Shown in pieces: positions 1-9,230 of a stretch of DNA of 37,199 bases. The stretch spans positions 1 through 37,199 of the forward strand of contig CAJAQO010000312.1 in assembly GCA_903944085.1 (NCBI GenBank). Reading direction: 5' to 3'. This DNA comes from an uncultured Verrucomicrobia subdivision 3 bacterium. Lineage in GTDB: Bacteria; Verrucomicrobiota; Verrucomicrobiia; Limisphaerales; UBA11358. Position 1 is the stretch's first letter, and each line of letters begins with the position of its first letter. The translations under genes and the position numbers were made by a program. The notes beneath the pieces were generated by a model. The model worked only from the letters and a program-made list of their open reading frames with translations. It did no database searches and had not been told where the DNA came from.

Positions 1-1179
<1,179 letters not shown>

Positions 1180-1198
1180 TTTAATGTTTGAACACGCC

Positions 1199-1227
1199 AA
1201 AAGCCGCGAAGCAATTCGCGGCTTTTT
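1199..1227 (+). terminator. Rho-independent terminator after the GltD-family gene
   Basis: Twelve-base perfect stem (AAAAGCCGCGAA at 1199-1210 with TTCGCGGCTTTT at 1215-1226) closed by a GCAA tetraloop and running into a T tract. It lies 20 bases past the stop codon. Confidence 0.9.
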
Positions 1228-1363
1228 GCTTTGTTCAGCGAAGATCAACGGAGGCGCATTTTCTTTTCTTGGTTCAGTGGCGCCCAGCCACCGAAAAATT
1301 TTAATGCCAAAAAATGGGTTGCTTGTGGCAAAAGCTTGATATTATCCCATGTAAATTCAAGCC

Positions 1364-2497
1364 ATGAAGATTTCCGTTCCCCGCGAAACTCACCCCGGCG
1401 AAACCCGGGCGCCGCTCACGCCGGACAGCGTCGGCAAACTGGTCAAGCTCGGCGCGCAAGTCGAGGTCGAGGCCGGACTCGGCTTGGCCGCCGGATTTTC
1501 CGACGAAGCCTATCTGAAAGCCGGCGCGATCATCACCGCCGACCGCAAGGCGCTCGTCAGCTCCGGCGACATCGTGCTGCGCCTGCGCAAACCGCCGGTG
1601 GAAGAAATCGCGTGGCTCAAGCAAGGCGCGATTCACGCGAGCCTGCTCGATCCGTTCAACGAAAAGGAACTGGTCCAGAAATTCGCCGAGCACGGCGTCA
1701 GCGCCATCAGCATGGAATTCATTCCGCGCACGACGCGGGCGCAAAAAATGGACGTGCTTTCTTCGCAGGCGAATCTCGGCGGCTACGTCGCGGTGATTCA
1801 GGCCGCGAGTCATGTGAACAAAATTTTTCCGATGATGACCACGGCGGCGGGCACGATTCTGCCAGCCAAAGTTTTCATCATCGGCGCGGGCGTCGCCGGG
1901 TTGCAGGCGATTGCCACGGCGAAACGGCTCGGCGCGAAAGTCACGGCTTACGACACGCGGCCGGTGGTCGAGGAGCAGGTGAAATCACTGGGCGCGCAGT
2001 TTTTGAAAATTGATCTCGGCGAAACCGGCCAGACAAAGGAAGGTTATGCGAAGGCGCTGACCGAGGAGCAAATCCAAAAACAGCGCGACGCGATGAAGAA
2101 AACCTGCGGCGATTCGGACATTGTCATCACCACCGCGCAAGTGTTTGGCCGGCGCGCGCCGATTCTGGTCACCAACGAAATGCTCGACGCAATGAAGCCC
2201 GGCAGCGCGGTGATTGACATGGCGGTCGAGAGCGGCGGCAATGTTGAAGGCGTCGTTTATGACCAAGTCACCGACCGCAAGGGTGTGAAAATTGTCGGCG
2301 TCGCCAACCTGCCCGCCCGCGTGCCGCTGCACGCCAGCCAGGTTTATGCCGCGAACCTCGTGGCGCTCGTCGAGGAATTCTGGGACAAAAAAGAAAAGAC
2401 CTTTGTGCTCAAGCTCGACGATGAAATCATCAAAGGCTGCCTCATTACGCACGGCGGCAAAATCGTGAACGAGAAACTGCTGCCCAAACCAAACTGA
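1364..2497 (+). CDS. pntAA: NAD(P) transhydrogenase subunit alpha part 1 (NAD-binding domain I)
   Basis: 377 residues. This is the soluble NAD(H)-binding component of proton-translocating transhydrogenase, which uses the proton-motive force to drive hydride transfer from NADH to NADP. The N-terminus (KISVPRETHPGETRAPLTP) is the alanine dehydrogenase/PNT N-terminal domain. The NAD-binding fingerprint GAGVAGLQAIATAKRLGA begins near residue 174 and is followed by AYDTRP. The segment QVFGRRAPILVT lies in the part that binds the nucleotide loop. The length fits the split form (about 380 residues, as in Rhodospirillum rubrum) rather than the fused PntA of about 510 residues. The next gene supplies the missing membrane part 6 bases downstream. 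The ATG at 1364 gives the family N-terminus directly. Confidence 0.96.
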   Translation: MKISVPRETHPGETRAPLTPDSVGKLVKLGAQVEVEAGLGLAAGFSDEAYLKAGAIITADRKALVSSGDIVLRLRKPPVEEIAWLKQGAIHASLLDPFNEKELVQKFAEHGVSAISMEFIPRTTRAQKMDVLSSQANLGGYVAVIQAASHVNKIFPMMTTAAGTILPAKVFIIGAGVAGLQAIATAKRLGAKVTAYDTRPVVEEQVKSLGAQFLKIDLGETGQTKEGYAKALTEEQIQKQRDAMKKTCGDSDIVITTAQVFGRRAPILVTNEMLDAMKPGSAVIDMAVESGGNVEGVVYDQVTDRKGVKIVGVANLPARVPLHASQVYAANLVALVEEFWDKKEKTFVLKLDDEIIKGCLITHGGKIVNEKLLPKPN

Positions 2498-2503
2498 TTT
2501 TTT

Positions 2504-2779
2504 ATGGATACCAACATTCTGTTCATTTTCATTCTCGCCGTCTTTGTCGGCTTTGAGGTGATTTCCAAAGTGCCTTCGATGCTGCACACGCCGCTGATGT
2601 CCGGCACGAACGCCATTCACGGCATCATTTTGTTCGGCGGCATTTTGGTGCTGGCGGATGCGGACAGCGTGCTCACGCAGGTGCTCGGTTTTGTCGCGGT
2701 GATTTTCGGATCGGCCAACGTGTTCGGCGGCTTCATGGTCACGGACCGGATGCTGCAAATGTTCAAGAAAAAGAAATAG
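2504..2779 (+). CDS. pntAB: NAD(P) transhydrogenase subunit alpha part 2 (membrane)
   Basis: 91 residues, nearly all hydrophobic, with about three membrane segments: residues 3-20, then around 38-57, then around 62-80. The motif FEVISKVPSMLHTPLMSGTN is the conserved signature of the PntA C-terminal membrane domain, found here as its own gene as in split transhydrogenases. It starts 6 bases after pntAA, ends 2 bases before pntB, and has a basic KKKK tail. It forms the proton channel together with PntB in the inner membrane. Confidence 0.95.
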   Translation: MDTNILFIFILAVFVGFEVISKVPSMLHTPLMSGTNAIHGIILFGGILVLADADSVLTQVLGFVAVIFGSANVFGGFMVTDRMLQMFKKKK

Positions 2780-2781
2780 CC

Positions 2782-4200
2782 ATGAGTTCTCAAATCGTCC
2801 CTCTCATCATCATCGGCGTCTCGGTTTTATTTATTCTCGGCATCAAGTTTCTGAGTTCGCCGAAAACCGCGCGGACCGGCAATCTGGTCGCGGCGGCGGG
2901 CATGTTCATCGCGCTGTGCGCGCTGCTCAAAACCGACGGCAGCTCGGTCTGGTCCCACGGCTGGACTTTTAATTACACGCTCATCGTCATCGGCACGGTC
3001 ATCGGCCTGATCATCGGCGCGATCGGCGCGTATTCGGTGAAGATGACCTCGATGCCGCAAATGGTCGCGCTTTTCAACGGCCTCGGCGGCGGCGCGGCAG
3101 CGCTGGTCGCGAGCCTGGAATTTTTGAAAGACGCGCACGGCGCGGAACCGGTCACGGCGTTCATCACGGTGCCCATGCTGTTCGCCACGCTGATCGGCTC
3201 GCTCTCGTTTTCCGGCAGCATCATCGCGTATCTGAAGCTGGAAGGAAAATTTGAGAAGCCGCACACGTTCCCCGGCCAAAACATTCTCAATGGCCTGATT
3301 TGGCTGGTGATTCTCGGCTTGGGCGGCTGGCTGACATTCAACGCCACCGGCGGCAATGCGGTCACCGCCTTCATCGCGATGTTCGCGCTGGCGCTGTTTT
3401 TCGGCATCGCGATGGTCATGCCCATCGGCGGCGCGGACATGCCGGTCGTGATTTCGCTGTTGAATTCCTTCACCGGCCTTGCGGTCGCGGCGGACGGTTT
3501 TGCGATTCACAACAACGCCATGATTGTCGCCGGCACGCTGGTCGGCTCGTCCGGCACGCTGCTCACGCTGCTCATGTGCAAAGCCATGAACCGGCCGGTG
3601 ACGAATGTTTTGTTTGGCGCATTCGGCTCCAGCGGCGGGGCGACGGCGGCGGCCAGTGGCATTGCCGGCACCGTCAAACCGATTCAAGCCGACGAAGTGG
3701 CGCTGCTGCTGGCCTACGCGCAGCGCGTCGTGATTGTTCCCGGCTACGGCATGGCCGTGGCGCAGGCGCAGCATTCCGTGCGCGAACTTTCCGACGAGCT
3801 CGGCAAGCGCGGCGTGGAAGTGCAGTTTGCGATTCATCCGGTCGCCGGCCGCATGCCCGGCCACATGAATGTTTTGCTCGCCGAAGCAAATGTGCCTTAC
3901 GACCAACTCATCGAAATGGAAGCGATCAATCCTTCGATGGATCGCGTGGATGTCTGCCTCGTCATCGGCGCGAACGACGTGGTGAATCCCGCCGCGCGCG
4001 AAGATAAGGCCAGTCCGATTTACGGCATGCCGATCATCGAGGCCGACCGCTGCAAGACCGTCATAGTGATGAAACGTTCGATGGCTGCCGGTTTCGCCGG
4101 CATCGAAAATCATCTCTTCTACAAGGACAACACCCGGATGCTCTTTGGCGATGCGAAAGCCTCGCTGAACGCGCTCGTCGCGGCGGTGAAGGCGAGTTGA
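2782..4200 (+). CDS. pntB: NAD(P) transhydrogenase subunit beta
   Basis: 472 residues, the usual PntB length. The first roughly 270 residues are membrane domain II, with about eight or nine hydrophobic helices and conserved stretches such as MTSMPQMVALFNGLGGGAAALV and GGADMPVVISLLNS. The C-terminal third is NADP-binding domain III, with VIVPGYGMAVAQAQHSV, FAIHPVAGRMPGHMNVLLAEA, VIGANDVVNPAA and VIVMKRSMAAGFAGI. This subunit binds NADP(H) and completes the proton path. The three pnt genes form one tight operon that ends at a stem-loop just downstream. The start lies 2 bases past the pntAB stop. Confidence 0.97.
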   Translation: MSSQIVPLIIIGVSVLFILGIKFLSSPKTARTGNLVAAAGMFIALCALLKTDGSSVWSHGWTFNYTLIVIGTVIGLIIGAIGAYSVKMTSMPQMVALFNGLGGGAAALVASLEFLKDAHGAEPVTAFITVPMLFATLIGSLSFSGSIIAYLKLEGKFEKPHTFPGQNILNGLIWLVILGLGGWLTFNATGGNAVTAFIAMFALALFFGIAMVMPIGGADMPVVISLLNSFTGLAVAADGFAIHNNAMIVAGTLVGSSGTLLTLLMCKAMNRPVTNVLFGAFGSSGGATAAASGIAGTVKPIQADEVALLLAYAQRVVIVPGYGMAVAQAQHSVRELSDELGKRGVEVQFAIHPVAGRMPGHMNVLLAEANVPYDQLIEMEAINPSMDRVDVCLVIGANDVVNPAAREDKASPIYGMPIIEADRCKTVIVMKRSMAAGFAGIENHLFYKDNTRMLFGDAKASLNALVAAVKAS

Positions 4201-4235
4201 GGATTTGCTTCCGCACTAATACTTTTGGCAGACCA

Positions 4236-4264
4236 AACCAACGGCCGGCAAGCCGTGGTTTTTT
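4236..4264 (+). terminator. Rho-independent terminator of the pnt operon
   Basis: Stem AACCA-CGGC (4236-4245, one bulged A at 4241) pairs with GCCGTGGTT (4252-4260) and continues into TTTT. It lies 35 bases after pntB and before the convergent Sel1 gene. Confidence 0.7.
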
Positions 4265-4309
4265 ACGGTCAGCCATCCGGCGGCAAAAATATTTTCCGCG
4301 CCGAGCCAG

Positions 4310-5182
4310 CTAAGATTTTTTCCCGAACAGTCCGAGGATGAGACGTTGCAGTTCATGCCGGCGCTTTTCGACCGTTTTTTCCGCAGGCGCTGGTGCAATG
4401 GCGGGACCTGGCGCGGGCCGGGTGGCCGGCGCGCGGACGCGCAGAATGGCTTCGGGATGACCGTGGGCGGCGGCCTGCTCCAGCCATTGCGTGGCGAACA
4501 CGGCGTCGGGTGCGACGCCGCGGCCCAGGCTGTAAGCCAGACCAAGGGTGAACTCCGCGTTCGCGTCACCTTGCGCGGCGGCTTGTCGCAGCCACGGCAG
4601 CGCGGCCGCCTCATCGCGGTCCGTGCCGTGGCCGTTGAAGTAACAGACGGCCAGGCAAAATTGTGCGGTGGCAAAACCTTGCTGTGCGGCTTTTCTGAAA
4701 CACAGAAACGCCTCGCCGAACTGGTGCTGCTTGAAATAAACCACGCCCAAATCCGTGAGCCAGCGCACATCCGCCGCCGCGCGCGTGTGCGTCGGCGGCA
4801 GCGGCTCCGGCGGCAGCGCAACCGTGATGGTTTTTGGCACCAGCGTTGGGGGCAGTTCGGCGGCGGGAAGTTCGGCGGCCGGTTCGTTAAGCGCCGGCGG
4901 TGGCGGCGGAATTTCGGCGCTGGCTTTTTCCGGTTCCTGCTCTGCCGAATAGTTCGGCTGGGCCGGCTGCGTCCAACCTTCGTCGGGAACGAGCGGCGGC
5001 GGCGGTGGCAGCGGTGGTGGCGGCGGCGGTTCTTGGAGGCTGGTTTCCTGGCCGCAGTGCGGACAGGAAACCCGGCAAAAATCGCGATCGGCAAGTTGCA
5101 CGGCGTCAAACTCAATGCCATTGCCGCAGTGGTCACATGGCCACGCCACGAACCGGGGTGATAATGGCGAGTCGTCCAGCAT
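4310..5182 (-). CDS. Zinc-ribbon plus Sel1/TPR repeat protein
   Basis: 290 residues. Residues about 15-45 carry two CxxC pairs (CDHCGNGIEFD and CRVSCPHCGQE), a probable zinc ribbon. A long low-complexity region follows, with runs of prolines and then P/A/E-rich sequence to about residue 135. From about residue 140 there are Sel1-like/TPR repeats: DLGVVYFKQHQFGEAFLCFRK, then A-FCLAVCYFNGHGTDRDEAAALPWLRQAA, then AEFTLGLAYSLGRGVAPDAVFATQWLEQAA. Sel1 repeats usually act as protein-protein scaffolds. No signal peptide or membrane helix is seen, so it is probably cytoplasmic. The ATG lies 1 base after the stop of the U32 gene, so the two are co-transcribed. The specific role is unknown. Confidence 0.85.
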   Translation of the reverse strand: MLDDSPLSPRFVAWPCDHCGNGIEFDAVQLADRDFCRVSCPHCGQETSLQEPPPPPPLPPPPPLVPDEGWTQPAQPNYSAEQEPEKASAEIPPPPPALNEPAAELPAAELPPTLVPKTITVALPPEPLPPTHTRAAADVRWLTDLGVVYFKQHQFGEAFLCFRKAAQQGFATAQFCLAVCYFNGHGTDRDEAAALPWLRQAAAQGDANAEFTLGLAYSLGRGVAPDAVFATQWLEQAAAHGHPEAILRVRAPATRPAPGPAIAPAPAEKTVEKRRHELQRLILGLFGKKS

Positions 5183-5183
5183 G

Positions 5184-7805
5184 TCATTTTCCCATCTGGC
5201 CGCGCGTGACGCCGAGCTGGTTGAACAGTTTCAATTCGCGCCAGAGCTGCGTGCCGGAAATTTCGCCGCGCAACAATTGCCGGTATTTCGTGATGGTGCG
5301 AACAACTTCGTCGGGGTTTTCATTCAAAAATTCCATACGGAAATTGCGGACCCCGAGCGCCAGCAGCCGTTCCACAAACTCCGCGCCGGTTTGCGCCTGC
5401 GAATTGAACACCGTGTTGCGGCAGCCGGCGTCGGCCTTGAGCGGATGCTCCGCACCCACGCGGTCGCGCAGCCGCACGTCATGCACGTCGCACGGCCGCC
5501 CGCAGTCGTGATAATCTTTTCCCTTCGACAGAAAAGCGCAGAACACGCAGTGCTCCATGTGAAACATCGGCATGTGCTGATGAATCGTGATCTCGAACCA
5601 TTCCGGCGGCGCGGCCTGCAACAGCGCGTCAAGTTGTGTCGCGTTCAAGTCGTAGCTGGCGGTGACGCGTTCGAGGCCGAAATGATTTTTGAAATAATCC
5701 GCCGTGACGCGGTTCGCGACATTCAACGAAAAATCACCGACGCGCCGCGTGTCCGCGAAAAATTTCAAATGATCGTAGTTGCGGACCAGATAGCCGTCGG
5801 CGTTGCACGAACGAACTTGTTTAAGAATCCAGTCGTCGCCCATTTTGAAAATGCGCGGCGGAGCGACAAAGATTGCAGGAGCTGGAAGATGGGAGTTGGA
5901 AGTTGGGGCAGCACAGCCGCGCGCGGTGTGAAACAATGTCACCGCCTCGCGATATTTTTTCGGGTCTTCAAACTCGCAATAAATTGTCGTCGCGCCGCAC
6001 TTCAACGCAGCTTCGAGCTGTGCAAGATTGCGGACGAGGACAAGCAATTGCGCATTGGCGAGTTCGGACTTCGGATTTTCGGAATGCACCACACTGGATT
6101 CGGCCACTCCGCACTCCGCACTCCGCACTCCGCAATCATTGAAAGTCCATCGCTTCGGCTGCGCGCGAAGCCGTTCCAGTCCGGCCACAAACTCGCGCCG
6201 GAGCCGGTTCAATTCGCTCACCGGCAGCAAGACTTCGCCGGCCAGAAAATTTTTCAGTTCGCCAAGTTTGAACGGCGTGCCGCCAAGACGGCCAAGCTGG
6301 TCGCGCAATTTTTCTGCGGATAGCGGCAGCTTCTCGGCTTTTGCCAGCGGCATCGCGGATTCGACTTGGGCCACGTTGCCGGATTCATCGCGCGCAATAA
6401 CCGTCAGCGGTTTGCCGACGAGTCCGTGAACTTCGATTTCAATCGGCCGCTGAAATCTGGGCGCGTCGCCGGCAAAACTCTGGCGCAGGCGCTTGTCGAG
6501 TTCGGGATCGTTGGTCTTCCAAATTTTGTCGCCGACTTGGACGCGGAGAAAATTCACATCGCCGTAGCCGAAACGCAGCTCCGTCAATGTCTCGCCGGGA
6601 ATTTTGAAACGCGGCTCTTGAATTTCGTAAATGCGTCCGCCCTCTTCTTTCTCATCCGGCCGGCCGGCGTCGAAAACAATGCCGTCGCCCAATTTGACCG
6701 GCGCGGCGAGATTGGTGATGACGCCATCACGCACAATTTTTTTCACCTCGCCAAGAAACACGCCGCGCTTTTTCCCAAACCGCGCGTGGACGAGTTTTTG
6801 ATTGTCCGTGCCGCCGAACCAGCCGGTGAAAAGGCCGCGCGAAAAACTCATTTCCAGCTCGTAGCGGTCTGAATTTGAACAACCAAGCAACGAAGGAACA
6901 AAGTTTTCCGGGTTTTGTTTCTTGATTGCTTCGTGGTTAATCAATTTGTCCAAGGCCGTGCGATAGACGCGCGTGATGCTGGCGACATATTCCGCCGACT
7001 TGAGCCGGCCCTCGATTTTCAGCGAGGCGACGCCGACGCGGACGAGTTCCGGCAACACTTCCAGCCCGGACAAATCCTGCGGGCTTAACAAATACCGTTT
7101 GTCGCCGAGTGGAATCGGCTGGCCGTCGGAAATCAAATCATACGGCATCCGGCACGCCTGCGCGCATTCGCCGCGATTGGCGCTGCGGCCACCGAGCGAT
7201 TCGCTCGTCAAACACTGGCCGGAATACGCGACGCACAGCGCGCCGTGGACAAAAACTTCGAGGGGAAGTGCGGAATGCGGAGTGCGGAGTGCGGAATTTA
7301 TTTTTTCAATCTCCGCAATCGAACATTCGCGCGCCAGCACCGCGAGATTGCAGCCGAGGTCGCGGGCAAAATCAATGCCCGCTGCGCTCGTGATCGTCAT
7401 TTGCGTCGAGGCATGAATCGGAAAATCCGGCGAAAGCTCGCGGATCAATTTGCAGATGCCGACGTCTTGCACGATGGCCGCGTCCACGCCGGCGGCGATG
7501 ATCGCGCGCAGATAATTTTTCGCGTCGGCAATTTCATTTTCAAAGACGAGCGTGTTGAAGGTGACGTAGCCTTTTATGCCGCGCCGGTGCAGAAATTCCA
7601 TCAGCTTCGGCAGATCCGCTTCGGTGAAATTATTCGCGCGCATCCGGGCGTTGAACTTGTCGAGGCCGAAATAAATCGCATCCGCGCCGTTTTCCACGGC
7701 GGCTTTGGCGCACTCCCAGTCGCCGGCGGGCGCGAGCAGCTCCGGCAATTGCGGATTGCGGATTGCGGATTGCGGATTGGGTTCGGTTATCGGCGCGCCA
7801 GTCAT
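5184..7805 (-). CDS. Peptidase U32 family protein with DUF3656-like domain
   Basis: 873 residues. The U32 domain starts at LPELLAPAGDWECAKAAV. It carries the family signature EVFVHGALCVAYSGQCLTS, followed by NRGECAQACRMPYDL. These cysteines match those known to bind an Fe-S cluster in the RlhA/UbiU/TrhP relatives. A DUF3656-like region lies in the middle (about 390-540). The C-terminal part resembles a second, diverged U32 module and holds a further cysteine cluster (HCVFCAF, then HDCGRPCD). E. coli RlhA, a 23S rRNA C2501 hydroxylation factor of about 650 residues, is the nearest architecture I can name; this protein is longer at the C-terminus. RNA modification is inferred and proteolysis is doubtful. 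Several tandem heptamer arrays fall inside the gene and encode linker-like insertions, one of them just after the start. Confidence 0.9.
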   Translation of the reverse strand: MTGAPITEPNPQSAIRNPQLPELLAPAGDWECAKAAVENGADAIYFGLDKFNARMRANNFTEADLPKLMEFLHRRGIKGYVTFNTLVFENEIADAKNYLRAIIAAGVDAAIVQDVGICKLIRELSPDFPIHASTQMTITSAAGIDFARDLGCNLAVLARECSIAEIEKINSALRTPHSALPLEVFVHGALCVAYSGQCLTSESLGGRSANRGECAQACRMPYDLISDGQPIPLGDKRYLLSPQDLSGLEVLPELVRVGVASLKIEGRLKSAEYVASITRVYRTALDKLINHEAIKKQNPENFVPSLLGCSNSDRYELEMSFSRGLFTGWFGGTDNQKLVHARFGKKRGVFLGEVKKIVRDGVITNLAAPVKLGDGIVFDAGRPDEKEEGGRIYEIQEPRFKIPGETLTELRFGYGDVNFLRVQVGDKIWKTNDPELDKRLRQSFAGDAPRFQRPIEIEVHGLVGKPLTVIARDESGNVAQVESAMPLAKAEKLPLSAEKLRDQLGRLGGTPFKLGELKNFLAGEVLLPVSELNRLRREFVAGLERLRAQPKRWTFNDCGVRSAECGVAESSVVHSENPKSELANAQLLVLVRNLAQLEAALKCGATTIYCEFEDPKKYREAVTLFHTARGCAAPTSNSHLPAPAIFVAPPRIFKMGDDWILKQVRSCNADGYLVRNYDHLKFFADTRRVGDFSLNVANRVTADYFKNHFGLERVTASYDLNATQLDALLQAAPPEWFEITIHQHMPMFHMEHCVFCAFLSKGKDYHDCGRPCDVHDVRLRDRVGAEHPLKADAGCRNTVFNSQAQTGAEFVERLLALGVRNFRMEFLNENPDEVVRTITKYRQLLRGEISGTQLWRELKLFNQLGVTRGQMGK
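5883..5910. repeat. Degenerate heptamer array inside the U32 gene
   Basis: Four consecutive 7-base units: TGGAAGA, TGGGAGT, TGGAAGT, TGGGGCA. On the coding strand it encodes a short polar linker (around SNSHLPAP) in the C-terminal half of the U32 protein. Confidence 0.7.
6106..6133. repeat. Heptamer array (ACTCCGC)x4 inside the U32 gene
   Basis: Four perfect copies of ACTCCGC. Read on the coding strand it gives CGVRSAECGV. Adjacent bases 6050-6100 (GTTCGGACTTCGGATTTTCGG) look equally repetitive and belong to the same inserted block, encoding a segment with ENPKSE. Confidence 0.85.
7270..7297. repeat. Heptamer array (GCGGART)x4 inside the U32 gene
   Basis: Units GCGGAAT, GCGGAGT, GCGGAGT, GCGGAAT. 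The sequence is the reverse complement of the 6106-6133 type, so the two arrays lie in opposite orientation within one gene. It encodes NSALRTPHSAL, just before the conserved EVFVHGALC signature. Confidence 0.85.
7751..7778. repeat. Heptamer array (GCGGATT)x4 at the start of the U32 gene
   Basis: Four perfect copies of GCGGATT. It encodes the NPQSAIRNPQ extension between the start codon and the first conserved residues (LPELLAPAGD). Confidence 0.85.
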
Positions 7806-7821
7806 TTCTAATTCAATTTAA

Positions 7822-7855
7822 CCGCGAAGGCACGAAGGCACAACGCATCTTCGCG
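7822..7855. repeat. Short repeat/inverted repeat between U32 gene and lpxA
   Basis: CGAAGGCA is repeated in tandem (CGCGAAGGCACGAAGGCACAA), and the outer CGCGAAG pairs with CTTCGCG at 7849-7855. It occupies the 95-base divergent spacer where promoters for both genes should lie. The motif resembles dispersed GAAGGCACGAAGG repeats; its role is unknown. Confidence 0.5.
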
Positions 7856-7900
7856 CGGCAAAAATTCAGTTTTAATCCGGGTTTAACTGTGTTTAGCTTG

Positions 7901-8698
7901 ATGAAAATGATTCACCCCACCGCCATCATTCATCCGCAGGCGAAACTCGGCGCGAACGTCCGGGTCGGGCCGTATGCGGTGATTGACGCGGATGTGGAGC
8001 TGGGCGCGGACTGCACCGTCGGGCCGCACGTTTATTTGACGGGCGTGACGAAAATCGGATCTGGCAACAAATTTCACGCCGGCTGCATCATCGGCGACGC
8101 GCCGCAGGATTTGAAATACCAGGACGAGCCGACGCGCATCGTCATCGGCGACAATAATGTTTTCCGCGAACACGTCACCGTCAACCGCGCCACGAAACCG
8201 GCCGAAGCCACCGTGGTCGGCTCCCACAATTTCATCATGGCCAACGCGCACATCGCGCACAACTGCGTCGTCGGCAATCACGTCATCATCGCCAACGGCA
8301 CGCCGCTCGGCGGGCACGTCACGGTGCAGGACCGCGCGTTTCTGTCCGGCAACTGTCTCGTCCACCAGTTTTGCCGCGTCGGCACCCTGGCCATCATGCA
8401 AGGCGGATCGGGCATCAGCAAAGACTTGCCGCCGTTTACCGTGGCGCGCGGGAACAATCGCATTTGCGGGCTGAACGTGGTCGGCCTGCGCCGCGCGGGT
8501 TATTCCGCAGCGGACCGGCTGGAATTGAAGAAGCTGTATCACGCGCTGTTTCGCAGCGGAAAAAATGTCACCGCCGCCGTGGCTGCCGCGCGAAATGATT
8601 TTTCCAGCCCCGGCGCAAAAACAATGCTAGAGTTTATCGCCACGGCCAAACGCGGCGTCTGCACGGATGGCGGCGCGGCCGGCGGCGACGAGGAATGA
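7901..8698 (+). CDS. lpxA: UDP-N-acetylglucosamine acyltransferase
   Basis: 265 residues from the ATG at 7901, matching the family's roughly 262; the frame is open further upstream, but the conserved protein begins at MIHPTAIIHP. It transfers a hydroxyacyl chain from ACP to UDP-GlcNAc, the first step of lipid A synthesis in the cytoplasm. Isoleucine-patch hexapeptides forming the left-handed beta helix run from residue 5 to about 190 (for example VRVGPYAVIDADVELGADC). The active-site segment NAHIAHNC gives His117 and His120, the latter aligning with E. coli His125. VHQFCRVG, SKDLPPF and GLNVVGLRRAGYS are typical of LpxA and separate it from LpxD. The C-terminal helical part holds LELKKLYHALFRSG. 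It shows that the organism makes LPS. The following gene begins 1 base after the stop. Confidence 0.96.
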   Translation: MKMIHPTAIIHPQAKLGANVRVGPYAVIDADVELGADCTVGPHVYLTGVTKIGSGNKFHAGCIIGDAPQDLKYQDEPTRIVIGDNNVFREHVTVNRATKPAEATVVGSHNFIMANAHIAHNCVVGNHVIIANGTPLGGHVTVQDRAFLSGNCLVHQFCRVGTLAIMQGGSGISKDLPPFTVARGNNRICGLNVVGLRRAGYSAADRLELKKLYHALFRSGKNVTAAVAAARNDFSSPGAKTMLEFIATAKRGVCTDGGAAGGDEE

Positions 8699-8699
8699 C

Positions 8700-9227
8700 A
8701 TGAGTGCGAACTATAAAATTCTCGGTTCCGACGGCCAGGAATATGGGCCTGTCCAACTTGAACAGCTCAAACAATGGATCGCGCAACGACGCGTGGAACG
8801 GAAAACCCGCGTGCTGACCGAGGGCGCAGCCGATTGGACGATCTTGGAAGCGGTGCCGGAACTGGCGGCGTTGTTCGCGCCCGCCGCGCCCCCGGTGCTG
8901 CCCGCCGCCCCGCCGCCGCCCAAATCGGATGGCGGTTTGAATGTCATCATTCCCTATAAAAACATCCGCGCGCTGACGGCTTATTATCTTGGCGTTTTTT
9001 CCGCGATTCCGGTGCTGGGCCTGCCGCTGGGGCTGGCGGCGTTCGCGCTGGGCATACTCGGGCTGCGCTTCCAACGCAAAAATCCGGCGGCGGGCGGTGT
9101 CGTCCATGCCTGGATCGGCATTCTCGCGGGCGGCCTTTTCAGCCTCTTCTATTTGGGGCTGATTATTTGGGGTGTTTCTCACATCCTTGGCCGGTCGCCG
9201 CAATTTCAACCCCTCCACCACCATTGA
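8700..9227 (+). CDS. GYF_2 (DUF4339) and DUF4190 membrane protein, copy 1
   Basis: 175 residues from the ATG at 8700, preceded by GAGGAA as ribosome binding site. Residues about 4-60 form a GYF_2 domain (YKILGSDGQEYGPVQLEQLKQWI, then TRVLTEGAADWTILEAVPEL). A proline-rich linker follows (residues about 62-80). Two hydrophobic segments make a DUF4190-like region (FSAIPVLGLPLGLAAFALGILG and WIGILAGGLFSLFYLGLIIWG). GYF_2 is thought to be a peptide-binding module facing the cytoplasm; the function of DUF4190 is unknown. The protein is a clear paralogue of the next gene, 3 bases downstream. Co-transcription with lpxA is likely from the 1-base gap. Predicted inner-membrane protein of unknown role. 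Confidence 0.88.
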   Translation: MSANYKILGSDGQEYGPVQLEQLKQWIAQRRVERKTRVLTEGAADWTILEAVPELAALFAPAAPPVLPAAPPPPKSDGGLNVIIPYKNIRALTAYYLGVFSAIPVLGLPLGLAAFALGILGLRFQRKNPAAGGVVHAWIGILAGGLFSLFYLGLIIWGVSHILGRSPQFQPLHHH

Positions 9228-9230
9228 TCT

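Noticed and set aside
1319-1345. A sigma-70 promoter for pntAA (TTGCTT and TATTAT)
   Set aside because: Spacing is 15 bases and both boxes are imperfect, so the call is too weak to list.
2827-4113. 428-codon open frame on the minus strand
   Set aside because: Antisense to pntB; His/Arg/Asp-rich shadow without recognisable motifs.
5115-6323. 402-codon plus-strand frame
   Set aside because: Antisense to the U32 gene, which has intact family signatures on the minus strand.
6106-7297. Possible CRISPR-like repeat spacing in the U32 gene
   Set aside because: The units are 7-base tandem repeats inside a coding gene, with no spacers of constant length and no cas genes.
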